A DNA stretch of 64,000 nt, from assembly GCF_023078275.1 (NCBI RefSeq), contig NC_062979.1, positions 14,985,848 through 15,049,847 of the forward strand, written 5' to 3'. This document shows positions 1-13,600 of this stretch, one piece after another. The DNA comes from Leguminivora glycinivorella. Taxonomy: Eukaryota; Arthropoda; Insecta; Lepidoptera; Tortricidae. The notes beneath the pieces are model-generated. The model saw only the letters and a program-made list of their open reading frames with translations. It was not told the origin of the DNA and ran no database searches. Every line of letters begins with the position of its first letter. Position 1 is the stretch's first letter. The position numbers and the translations under genes are program-made.

Positions 1-43
1 TTGGCTTTCCCGACTAGTCGGCGACTAGTCGGTACATCCCTAG
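1..43. repeat. Truncated end of a dispersed repeat
   Basis: The window opens with two copies of GACTAGTCGG separated by one C, followed by TACATCCCTAG. It looks like the outer end of a transposable element cut by the window edge. Family not identified; no partner end can be seen. Confidence 0.3.
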
Positions 44-1691
44 TTATTGTAGTTTCAGCATTGTATTGACTCTTGAAATATTACGTCACATTGCGTGTCA
101 AGGGCCCAATAACGTTAACGGGCAGATACAACTAGGCTTATCCTAGCTAGACAGTTATTCATATTCACTTTACATCATTTCATTTCGTTTTGTTTTTAAA
201 TCCATTAATTATGTAACTAGTTTGTAAAAAGAAGGTGTTAATTAACACTGTTAACGTGTTTACCCCCTGAAATGCGCAACTTTTTTTAACAATATGACCT
301 AAAAAGTTTACTGTATTGCTTCTCTTTTTGTTAACATCTCATCAACGAGCTAAATGATAAATTAAGCAGGTACATTGCGTTCATCTTGAGCATAAACGAG
401 TAATTACAGTTTCACTGATAGCATAAAATTGAATAAGACGTAACTAATGGCTGACCATTATATGCTACCATTGAGTGTGTATTCAGTTGCATGCATTGTC
501 AAAAGGGCGGCGTCGTCACGAGGGTATCTAAAATAAACAACGGACTATGCCAAGAAACGGTTCAGCGTGCGTTCATCCTGACGTCCGAGCAAAGCAAACA
601 TACGTTTATTATTAGATTTTTCTCCATTAGAAACACGCCAAATAGGTATTGTTCTTCGACCTTTTAAAATTATAGTTTATTCACCTTATTCCATTATTTT
701 TAACAATCATTTAGGTACGCTATTAGCAGTCTCTATTGATGCAATGAGGAATTTATATTCTTGTCGTTTGTTTGGCCTGATTGATGTGCAGAAGGGAGTA
801 TTTAATTCGGTTGGTGAAAGTTAATTTTATTTACACTATAAGAATTTGAAAGATCCAGTTAGAATGTCATTCAATATTCTGCTTACAATAACAGTTTAAC
901 TTTAAATGGAAGCTTAAATAAATATAGATGCAAAACCGACAGCCAAAATGTAAATTAACGTGTTTCTTCACGCAAAACTCGATTTGCTTCGTATGCTAAT
1001 GAATTCAATTTAAAATCTTAGACACTCGAGCACATAAAAGACCTGCCACTTCTGATGTAAACCATTATACAAGTAGTAATTCGACATTCCGATAATATAC
1101 AAATTGCAAAACTATAAAAGAACTGTATACCATCGACTACAACGGGCTCGCATGTTGAAGTTTTAGCGATAACTGCACCCATACTAACGCAATTATAAAT
1201 AGAGGTCGAGGAATGTGTATGACGTCCTGAGCGAGCCCACGCGCCGACCAATCAGAAACAAACACAGGGAGGCTCGTCTGGGTTCATACGATAAACATAT
1301 CCGTTACACAAAAAATAAAAATGCAAATTCTGATAAAAGTATAGTCACATCGTCTCTGAAAGACAAGTGCTGGTCGCAAAATCATCTAAAATCATTTCAA
1401 TTTGAATTGGATTCGCCGGCATAGTTTGTAAAATCAGGTTGAGCTGCTCATTTGCGCGCAGTTTTGGCATAGTAGAGTGAGAACACAGTAATTCGTCATG
1501 ACTTACGTATGAATGAAAAGAGCGCGCTATTGAATAGATCGCGTTCGACGGCCACCAGCCGTATTCCTCAATTCTTTGCGCGCGTAGTCGGACGTGTCGT
1601 GCGCAGTGTGTGTTGTGCCAGCTTATATACAGAACACAAACACTCGCAGTGTATTTAATATAAGAATAGAAATACTACATAACTAATCAAA
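44..1691 (+). promoter_or_regulatory. 5' flank and probable promoter of hexokinase
   Basis: No convincing gene is seen in this 1.6 kb. The last 200 bp are richer in G+C and CpG than the rest. A TATATA at 1624-1629 lies about 65 bp before the hexokinase start codon, so transcription might begin near 1650-1660. The start codon context (TCAAAATGGG) suits insect translation initiation. The TATA assignment rests on position only; further 5' non-coding exons are possible. Confidence 0.35.
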
Positions 1692-4600
1692 ATGGGTATG
1701 GCTATCAATAATCTACCCCAGGTGAGTGGCCTTTGTTTTATAATATGTATATTGATTTTAGAATTAATTTTACTAGCCGACAACTTTGGTTTGAATTGGA
1801 AAGTAACAGTAGTTGTAATGACCGCTTTGACCTTGTGGAACTTGTTCACGATAAAGAACGAGTCTCCTATCTTGCTCGTTCGTTTTGCATCCGCGCGTAA
1901 TGAAATCCAGCGAAGGATTATGTAAAACTAAACAAATCTCTACAATATCGCAAGCAAATAAAGTTATGAATATTTTCAGTGAAACTTAAAAACATATTGT
2001 GCTTTAACGTATTATATTTTCATGAACAATTACCAACTCGTTACCTAATCTACAGACGCGTGAGTGCTTTTGACTGTTGCATAAAAAACAAGGAAATTAC
2101 TTTTTTCCTTTTCGTACTAAAGAAAAATCATAATACTTTTACATGATAACTATTACCGACATAACCATTAACATAAGAATGCGATGGCTGAATTTATTAT
2201 CATAAAAAATAAGTAATAGTGTGTACTACTCGAGCTCCAGCTCGATCGTGCAAATTGCACGTGCAGCCGCTTAGGGCGTATTAAACGCGGCAATCTCAAG
2301 TCCAAGTTCATGTTACGTTCTCCACATGATATTTCAACATTGTAAATATTTATACTGTGATTGACTTTCAAAATCGGAGGTCGTGATTAAGTCTGTCTTA
2401 TACATTATAACTTACGACCAATAACTTTTCAGGATTTAATTAAACTTTCCACTGAAGAGATAACATCATACAGATCACTTAGGAATTGTAACTAAGTTTA
2501 ACGCCAAACAGCTCTGAACCAACTGGGGTATTCCACAGATATCTAGTCAATATGGGGTGTATTTATCATCCCAGGGACCTGTGCAAGTTCCTAACAAGAT
2601 TTTCTCTTCTTTGCAGATCCGCGAGGAATGCGAGATATTCCAGTGGTCCGACAAGCAGCTACGGGAGGTCATGGTGCGCCTCCATGGCGCCATTGAGAAT
2701 GGTCTCGGCAGAGACACTCATGAATCATCCATCGTAAAGTGCTGGATCACTTACATACAAGACTTGCCCAATGGAAAAGGTAAACTTACTTCCGATTAAA
2801 ATAATCGTATTTTCTCAGGCCCGAAGACAACCGACTTATATTTCTTTATTTTCAGAACGCGGTAAATTTTTGGCGTTAGATTTGGGCGGAACCAACTTCA
2901 GAGTATTAATAATAAATTTAGGTGATAATCACTTCGACATGCAGTCCAAAATTTATGCCATACCTCAAAACATCATGACTGGTACTGGAATAGCTCTGTT
3001 CGATCACATAGCTGAGTGCTTAGCCAATTTTATGAAGGTATAACATAACACATTTCCATAGACATACAAATTTATTGTGCAGTTAAAAAACATTTCCTAA
3101 TTTAAATGCTGTTTTGTTGCTAGGAACATGGAGTGTATGAAGAACGTTTGGCGCTCGGATTCACATTTAGTTTTCCGCTAAAACAACTTGGTCTCACGAA
3201 AGGCATTTTACAACGTTGGACCAAAGGATTCTCTTGCTCTGGCGTTGTCGGCACAGATGTCGTCCAGGGATTAAAAGACGCCATCGCGAGACGTGGGGTA
3301 AGTGTCATTTATCTAAATCATATCACTGATATCACTCCTTTTAGTGTAAATGAATAGAAAAAACCCTCAGTATGAGAAACAATCCCGTGCAGTTTTTCTA
3401 ATTGATGCAATGGCATGACATACTGAATGATGAATGACCTTTTTCTTCAGAAATTTTAAAGTTTTCTGTGCCCTCCAAAAAAACCTTCAGAGGCTGTTTT
3501 AGTAACTTGACATGGTCTTCCAAATTGCAATTTTCCTAGCACATATCGTTGCGATGAAATGTATATAAGAAGTAATTTTACAGGACCTTTCATTATCTGT
3601 GATGGGCATCCTTAACGATGCTACCGGCACTCTTTTGTCATGTGCACATAAGGAACGCCATTGCAAGATAGGCTTAATAATCGGTGAGTTGACGATGATA
3701 CCAGCTCTCTATCTTCGATGTAACGCATGAATATGGCAATCGAAATGAGAGCCCTGTAGAGGCTTTCTAGACAACTTATGACAACTCAGTATCTATGGTC
3801 GATCATTTGTTTCTGTTTAATGCTGTAGTTAAATATTATCGAAGGACTGCACATAAGAAAAACAAGATATTTGTTCGACCTTTTCTTGATATTACAGAAG
3901 AGATCCTCCTTACCGTGTAATTTTACCGTTTTAGTTTCATACACACAGCTTCTTTTGTTCCAATTAGATTGCAGCTTTTTATATATTCGGTTTCACCAAT
4001 TGTTGAAGTCCAAATAATAAATAAATGTCACTTAGTTAATTGTTGGAATCACCTTATAAAAGAATATTAAAGATACAATTAATAAACTGTCCTTTAGTGA
4101 TCGAACTGACGACTGAGTTGCTATAAACAAACTTGAAAGCCTCTAAAATCATCTTCAACATGAGGTCGATCCACAACTCTGCATCCAACTCAACACAAAC
4201 TGGAATAATTTTTCATATCTATTCCTAAACGCATGAATTCTCACTCTTGTAGGACGTACAGATTGACATATGCGCTATTCTGAATGACACCACGGGTACA
4301 TTGATGTCTTGCGCGTGGAAAAACCACAACTGCAAAATAGGACTCATCGTTGGTAGGTTTACCTTGTTTATTGGCGTGTGGTGGTGTGCTTTCCTGTTGT
4401 TTTATGTGTCTGATGAGCTTGAGTCTACAACTTTACACACGGCGGGAATAATCAAGAGACTGACGTCAGTTCACCGTCATGTTCAATCATAATCAACTGA
4501 CGACGTGTGTTTAGTTAAGATTCTTATAGCTATCTAAGTATCTACATACTTCAAACTAACTCTCATAACTTACATGACATTATTAATATTTTAAAAGCAT

Positions 4601-7600
4601 GCACATATACTGGGGACGCTATTGCTATGGCTTGTATGGGAACCCTGCATTTTATGATTAAGCACTGAGACTTGGCACAGTTGTTCATTGGGTGGCCCTG
4701 AGTAGATAAAGATCGGGAGGCATCGAGAGCCCCCCTTAATTTAGGAGGGAGGAGGGGGGGAAGGCTGGCGCCTCCGCGCTTCCTTTGAAACCATATTTCT
4801 CTAAAACTATACAAAATAGGGCATGCGATATATCATTTTCGGATAAATTAAGGACGAGGAATTCATGTTTGGAACAAAAAAAATGTATTTTAGAACAAAA
4901 ATACAAAATAAAATGGGAAAATTTAAAAACGAGATTTTTTTTTATACATATAATTGCACACTTTATGAAAACTGTAATGGTTTTTTTTAAATAAAAAATA
5001 TTATTTAATAGCTACATTTATCTAGTTTTAGAAAATGTATAATTTGTTATAGAAATATATTATAGGACGAGTGATAAAAAATAATTTACATCGCCCGATA
5101 GGGTGATTTGAATGCTCATTTCAATAAGTTTTGTCAATGATTTCAGGTATAATCACTATTTTTAACACACGAAAGCCGTAATCATTGTAGTTTATGGCTA
5201 TTTTAGTGATTAATGTACTTAAAATTAAAAAAAATACAAAAATTTAAAAAAATATTAAAAATGTGATAATTTTTTTTAACATTATCCTATTTTGTTCTTT
5301 CTACACAATATATATCTAAAAGCAATAAATATCAATAAAAAGCTACATTTATGCAGTTTATAAAAATATATAGTATGTTATATAAATATATTACGAAACG
5401 CGAGATAAAAAATAATGAAAGTGAACGAGCGAGGCCGGATAGGGATACGAGGCCGGGAATCCGTTTTCACGCCGAGGCATGTATAGTGCTTTTCTCAAAC
5501 ATACAATGAAATAAAAAAAAAATGCTCTAAAGGACAATATTTTATAAAAAAAAGTTACTTTGCAGGTCTAGGCCTGAAAAATAATATGAAATCCCTTTAC
5601 AGTCCTCTCGAGTTGTTGCGCCCAAAAAGCGATACTTCCCAGCCCATTTTAAGGAACGTAAAGACAATATTTCATTGCATGTGCGAGAAAAGACGTTTTA
5701 AATTAAATGTTCGGAGCTGATGTGCTTATGCAGTGGGTGTTGTGATATATACATAATTAAATTCAGACTATTCATGTTGTTTTATTTGAATAACTCAAAA
5801 TAGCTACACTTTTTGAGAGCCTTGAGTACTAGCCCCGATACACATGTTTTCGTCTAGTTAGACCATTTTTTGAGGTTCTCCTTTGTACAAAAGCAATGTC
5901 TTAGTTCAAAAATCATTAATGTTTAATGCTAATACGAATCTAGTTTATTTTTTATGGCACTATTGCGCAATAACTAACTATCATTGATACTGAAAGGAAG
6001 AATATGACGATTTTTATTTTATCTTTTATGGATGGGTAAAACCGATTTAAGGGGCCCAAAGGAAGTAACTAAGTTCTGCTAGTTAACTAAAAAATCTTCA
6101 AGCCTATGCATGCAGAACTGCTTTAGGAGAGGAGAACGTGATTAAGACAATTTTTCTTTTACATTATAAGTCACATGCAATTTTATTTTACAATCAAAAT
6201 AAACTATATCATAGGACTTTTACAATTTTCTGTACTGGGTCGTGATATACCTACATGTGTAAACGTTATTAGAATAAGTATATTTCTGTATTACTAGACG
6301 AACTCCACTGCACAGCGGGTAGTACCTTTACCTCACCTCATCGAATAATGCAAGCTTACCCGTACATTAAAATTTTCATTTTCATTATTTTTTATCTCGC
6401 GTTTTGTATTATATATAAATATAAAACTATATATTTTTATAAACTGCATAAATGTGGCTTTTTATTGATATTTATTGCTTTTAGATATATATTGTGTAGA
6501 AAGAACAAAATAGGATAATGTTAAAAAAAAAATCACATTTTTAATATTTTTTTTAATTTTTGTATTTTTTTTAATTTTAAGTACATTAATTTTTATTTTT
6601 ATTTTTTTAATCACTAAAATAGCCATAAACTATAATGATTACGGCTTTCGTGTGTTAAAAATAGTGATCATACCTGAAATCATTGACAAAACTTATTGAA
6701 ATGAGCATTCAAATCACCCTATCGGGCGATGTAAATTAATTTTTATCACTCGTCCTATAATATATTTCTATAACAAATTATACATTTTCTAAAACTAAAT
6801 AAATGTAGCTATTAAAAAGTATTTTTTATTTTAAAATAACTATTACGGTTTTTATAAAACGTGCAATAATATGTATTAAAAAAAAATGTCGTTTTAAGAT
6901 TTTTCCATTTTTTTTGTATTTTTGTTCTAAAGTACATTTGTTTTGTTCCAAAAATGAATTCCTCGTCCTTCATTTATCCGAAAATGATATATCGCATGCC
7001 CTATTTTGTATAGTTTTAGAGAAATATGGTTTCAAAGGAAGCGCGGAGGCGTTAGCCTTCCCCCCCTCCTCCCTCCTAAATTAAGGGGGGCTCTCGATGC
7101 CTCCCGATCTTTATCTACTCAGGGCCACCCAAGGAACAACCTGTGCTAAGTCTCAGTGCTTAATCATAAAATGCAGGGTGTTGTGCAATAGCGTCCCAGC
7201 TAATAGCCTGGCCTATAAGGAATAACTGAGCATGTTAAATTAAAACTAATTCTAAATATAAGGCCAGTGAGCAATATAATAAAATTATGAATGGCAGTGA
7301 GTTCATAATCGAGCGTAAAACAGGCCAGTATTTTCATAACTGAAATAATACTACTTACTGTAAGTGTACCTATTTAAACATCAGTTCTTTAGTGATAATG
7401 AGGTAATGACACTAATGACATGTGTGCGGTAAAATGGGTCTATGTTATTTGTAAGACTTAACAACGATCAAAGTACATCAGACTGGCATGATTTTGCATT
7501 TTTTTAGACGATATATGTTTGCCACTGTGTTATTAACGCTTTTTATTAATGGATAATCTCACTCGTATTCAAATGTTATAATGTCTAAAATAAATTAATT

Positions 7601-10600
7601 AGGAACCGGCAGCAACGCGTGTTATGTTGAGAAGACGGAAGCCTGTGAAACATTTGAAGGAGGATTGAGCAAACAAGACATGGTTGTAAACACAGAGTGG
7701 GGAGCATTTGGAGATGATGGAGCACTTGAGTTCCTACGCACAGAGTTCGACCGCGAAATTGACCAACATTCCGTTAACCCAGGCAAACAAATGTGAGTCG
7801 GTAACACAAATAGTTTTAAACAAAAACCCATCCCTGTTTTGTTTACTGATTTATCAAATGTTTCGTTTCAGTCAGGAGAAAATGATATCTGGCATGTATC
7901 TCGGAGAATTAGTTCGTCTTGCGCTCGTGAAGTTCACGCGGATGGGTCTACTCTTTGGCGGTCGTGGGTCGGATCTTTTCTTCCAACGAGGCAGTTTCTA
8001 CACTAAATACGTTTCGGAAATTGAGTCTGACAAACCCGGAGACTTCACAAGCTGTATGGAGGTGCTTGAGGAATTGGGTAAGTTATGACCAACTGAAACT
8101 TTTGCAAAAGGACTTGAATTGAAATGTTGTCACAAATTAAAATGAAAGTATTGAAAGTAAACCATAATTACATACATACTAAACGACTCATACTTGACTA
8201 ATTTTACCGATAGTCCAATGATACATACTACGACATCACATCTATCAGAGCCAATCTCGATACAATTGATCTGTTTTCGTTTAATAGCCGCTATTAATAT
8301 GAGGCACTTGAGTTCGGTCGTATATTTATACAGGCTAGAAAAATTACAACACAAGGAACTTAATATCATATCATTGTCTTTGATTTATTTTATGGCGAAT
8401 CATTTTGTATCGTCAGATAGTCAGCGGCAAGTGGTTGTGATGGATGACCGGTCTTTTTATAGTGTTGAAACGATAGAAGATAAAAATTGCTAGGCATAGT
8501 ACACATGTTGTAGGGTTACATAAGCTGTCTAATGAAATATATTGATTTAATGATCTGTCTAATGAATATTGCGCGCAAGCTGGGGACTATGCGTTGCATC
8601 ACATTATAGTAAGACCGAAGGCAATACATAAAACGAACGAAACACGCGAATATTAAGTATACTATAAAGCACAGAAAAAAATGTTTTAACTAAAATATTC
8701 CACGATAACAGCTAAAGTAAAGGTTATTGTCCCCGTACTCAGTGACGTCAATAGTTTTTTTTTTACAAAATTCGTTTACAGTATCTACGAACAAAAACTT
8801 CGTGATAACCGGTCTGCCTATTGGTTGACTTCGCATTGGACTATTACGTACCATATCATTCAGTGAAAGTGACTCGACAAAATCAATATGGATGTAGAAC
8901 ATAAACAACAACAAGTCTTGCCTTTGCCTTTTTATAATAATATTTCAGTAAAAGTTAAACCCGGCGGATAAAACACGACGCGCAAACTTTTTGAATGTAT
9001 ACGAATAAAATGTATAATTATTTTACTATTTTATGGCAAACTATAAAATATATAAGCGTCATGTGGAAGATTTAGGTTAAAAGTTATAGGTTTTAAAAGA
9101 AATAAAGCTTGTTTAAAAAATCAAATAATTGAGTTTGGGGTTAATTAAAACTCCGCTGACCGATGACACTATGGCTGATAATAAAATAACCAGCGCTTAT
9201 CTCTCTAAAACAACGAATCTTTATTGCCTACTCATAATAACTGTAGGCAGTTAATAAGTTGATAAAATCGCACGCAATTAATTTTTATTATACTTAATAT
9301 ATACCTCAGTTAATCGCAAAAAAGTATTTGTGCTCTTATAAACTAAGACTGTTTGTGCATAAAAATAGACTTTATATTTTTCAAGTAACCAAACCAAAAC
9401 TACAAAACCGCTCTCCATTGTTTTAAGTTTGTATGATGATGACAGTAAAGACTGGAGTTTTTTTAAAGGGAACCTAATTGAAACGGGTATACAATTTATA
9501 TTGTCTAGACTTCCAGTACCACCTACAATAATGTATTGATCGATATCGATACCCCTGTCTTGTTTTTGAAACTGTCGCAGTAATTCATTGATATCATCAG
9601 TCTTATCAGTGATATCATACTTGTATTACTTATCTTCAATCATCATAAATTCATCATCATCACTTATCATTAAATGTGTAGGTATTAAAAAATATCATAA
9701 TTAATTATTTTTCACCACACCAACTAATAAAGGCTTACTTTGCTATTCGAAAACAGATAGCAAAATTGCATTTTATTCACAAGAGTGCAAAGTAATTGCA
9801 TACAAATTTTAACTTGATGTCTTAAGCTGACTTGTAGAATTTACCTATAAATGATGATTTTGAATCATAAAAATCTAATAAATTGATGAATTTGATTTAA
9901 TTTGATGTTTAAGAGTCAGTATTTTGTTCGTGTTGGTGTGGTGAAAAATTTTGTGTTTCACTCGGTGGCAAAGTTTGTTTAACCTTCGTGCCTTGAAACC
10001 CTCGCAACGCTCAAGATTCCACTTTTTGAACCACTCGCTGCGCTCGCGGTTCAATATTGGAATCTTTCGCTTGCTCGGGTATCAATATTGACACGTGTGG
10101 TTAAACAACCACTTTGCCCCTTGTAAAACAAATAACTATTTTAATTGATTGACGAATCTAAAAATTCATCGTGAGATGTGAGCTCCTTTCAAATAGGAAA
10201 ACCGTATTCTGTGCACTTGTGCAGTGTGCGATTCTTTCATCGATCCAAGACCAGACAGCATTGGTTTATTAAACCGTTCAGTTTTGTAGGAAGTATTTTT
10301 CTCTACGGTCTTCTGACCTGACGGTTCTAATTACACGTCATATGATAAAAAAACCCTGTACTTTAACGTCATGTGGCCTACTTCCAGGCTTGTCCCATGC
10401 GACAGAGGCCGACATGGCGGCAGTGCGACATGTGTGCGAGTGCGTCTCGCGGCGGGCGGCCCACCTCGTGTCGGCCGGGCTCGCGGTCCTCATCAACAAG
10501 ATGGGAGAGCCCCGCGTCACCGTCGGCATCGACGGCTCCGTCTACAGGTTCCACCCGCACTTCCACGCGCTCATGTGCGAGAAGATCGCTCAGCTCGTCC

Positions 10601-13600
10601 GGCCCGGGTTACAGGTGAGAACCTATCATTACTGTTAGTTTACCCTGCGGAATCAGCATGGCTCGAACGTGACAGGCGTGGTTGAAAATCTCTGCTGACC
10701 TCAAGGCCTTTAGAATTCTCATTTGCCACTACGCGACAACCTTTTATAAGTGAGCTCCATTCGACCGAAGTCTTGGTCAGCCTCTGTCAGCCCGTACTCT
10801 GCGGTCTGGTTTTATTTTTCACGCGGTTGCCTTGGAAGTGTCACGAAACATTTCCTGTCTTAGCTAGGCCAAGCTACCGGCAATCGCTTGCACTACGAGA
10901 GCGAATGGCTTTGTGTTTCTCTATCACTCTTACATTGTACTTAGTGTGACGATGACAGTTGAGTTTCCTTCGCTAAGAAGCGTAGCGACGCGGCCTGTTC
11001 GGTGACGACATTTCGTGCTCGTACTAATAGTACAATCCTGCCGTTACCTACTTTACTATCTGTGTACTTTCCCTATCGGCCTTTACACAAGTATGATATA
11101 CGAGTATTTATGTGTAATTACGATTATTTGCTAAGAGTTGTCGTTTCAATCGCGCCCTTCGTACAGCTATCAAATCATAACAATAACATTCCTTAGCCTT
11201 CTATGTAATATCAGTTTAAAATATAATGAAGATATCTGCAAATGATAAACCAATGGGCCAATTAATCGATAACCTTAGAAGCAACCCTATAATCGGTTGT
11301 ATGTGCCAATGCGTAATATAAAGCTAGTAGTAGGTAATATGTATATCAAGAAAATAACAACATAGCGTGGAAAAAACCGATTCTTACAAAAATATTGATC
11401 CAGTGGAATCTAGTATATTTAACTACTTATTTAACATCACTATTTGAGCATTAATTAATTCTAGTCACGTTTAATTGAAAGAGACGGTAACTAAAACCCA
11501 CGTCCTAGAGAAACTCAAACTGAATTGATCAAGAGTCATCGGAGAATACGGATGACGGAAGTAAATTTTATCCTTCGTAGCTTAGTAATCAGGAACGAAG
11601 TAATTTTTTATGCAGCTTCATTATACGTATTTCACAAGTATAAGTATGTATTATTAAATTAAAACGGGACTTAAGTCCCGTTTTAATTTAATAATATGAG
11701 TGAAGATCGTGTTAGTTTAAATCAATATATAAGTATGTATTTAATTGCGTTATCCCATTAGTAAACACAACGCAATCCGCAATCTATACCACCCACGCAT
11801 TAGAACGAATAAATCCGCGCAATCACACGACGCCGGCCTTTGTACCCTCCTCGATATCACTTGTCCGAAGTGCCCAAGACGAGCCCCCTCGTCAATAACA
11901 AGTTTATCGAATTACGATAAACCCGTTCTGAAGGCGGACTATGGCCGACAAATAGTGGCTATATCGCAAACATTTTTTATCGGCAAAAGAAGGCGTTGCT
12001 TTGACCGCTCGACCTCTGTGACGCGAAGTGAGCTGACGAAATTTCAAACTTTAAAGTTTAAGGGCCAGTTGCATCAACCACATTTGACAGATACATCATC
12101 GTCACGTAGCAGACTTCTATGGAACTTCCCATACAATAAAATTTAACGAACGCTTTAACGGTGACAGACGGTTTGATGCAACCGGCCCTAAGTCTGTTTG
12201 AAATTGATTAGAAAAGAGAAGAATCGCGGAATACATTACATGACTTACATGTCCGTTCTCTTTCCGCAGAGACTATACGATATATCCGAATATTATTTCT
12301 ACAAAATCCAAAAACTAACGCTGGATTAATCAAATGTAATTTTAACAAAATAAGATTTTGAGAGGCGCATAATAAATAGGGAACTTGACTGTACTTCAAA
12401 TATTTTATACCATGCACGAAATACAGCATCAGATAAATATAAGAAAAACATGGATAGAAGTTATTTTTAAATTCAATTTCTATTTAATAAGGCAGGTAGA
12501 AACATATAAAGTAACTAAGTTGGCCGTGACGTCACTCAATTCGATTTCATATTAATTCCATATTAGCAAGACGTTGAAATTCGTTTTGACAGTTCTTAAA
12601 AAGAAGCTGATTTGACCAGGATTAGGAGGCAAGTAGCCTAAGTAATGTTACATTCGAGTGATTCTCTTGATAGAAATTTCGTCGAGAGCTATGAGCAATG
12701 TTACACTTTTGAATTAATAATTTTTAAGAAAAAAAAACCGCCTTCCTTTGGGGTTCTGGTGATAAATACTTTCAAATGTTGGATTATGTTATCAATTAGT
12801 TTAACGTTTATTGCCAAACGTTAAATAGTTACTATAATGATTCACTGTGGCGAACTTTAAAGAGTCTATGGGTAACCTTTACTGGAGATAAATTAAACTT
12901 TAAATGTCCGATATTAACTCTGTATTTAATCCGACTTTATATGATCAGAAGGTTACAATTATAAGTACACAAAACTATGTGAGGGCCAGGCGGTGCCGCG
13001 GTACGACTACTAGTTTGTGTGCGCGCTGTATGCCTCGCGCTCAGTGACTGACTGACTGTTAGCTAAAGCTCCAAAGTAATAAGTTCATATTTGCTGACTC
13101 TAATGCATGCGTCACCGCCGTGCCCCTACATCATTCCCCCCTTTTCTTTTTTTCAAAAAGAAAAGAAAAGGTCCAAATTAATACAACATCATACAAAAAA
13201 TAATCAAAGCTAATAATAGCCAAGTATTTGCTAACAATGTAACACAAACCTTACAGTGCTAAAGGTTCAAGGAACGCTTACCAAGCTAACGTTCATATGG
13301 TAAACAAGAGTTGCGAAATCATATCCGCTCTAGTTACATTACATTACATTACACAAACACTGTTTCATTTATAATAACATACATCTAGTTCTGAGAACTT
13401 AAAACTTAATAACACAAGCTAAACATGTTTCTTCACATAATGACACTTATTGTTAATACACTTGTTGTGGGTTAGCAGGAACAGTATGAACTTTGATCGC
13501 TGTGGGTGGTATGTTCTCCACAGTTCTCTGTACCCACGATCTTGCACATTGCTTACATTTCGTTCTTACAATGTAACACATTGCCAAAAACAAAATTATT

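Noticed and set aside
2557..2616. Alternative hexokinase start at 2557 reading straight into exon 2
   Set aside because: It crosses a good acceptor (TTTGCAG) and the extra residues do not resemble hexokinase; kept only as a remote possibility.
10371..10685. Other-frame ORFs over hexokinase exon 8
   Set aside because: High G+C makes long open frames in several phases; only the frame with VTVGIDGSVYRFHP is the hexokinase one.
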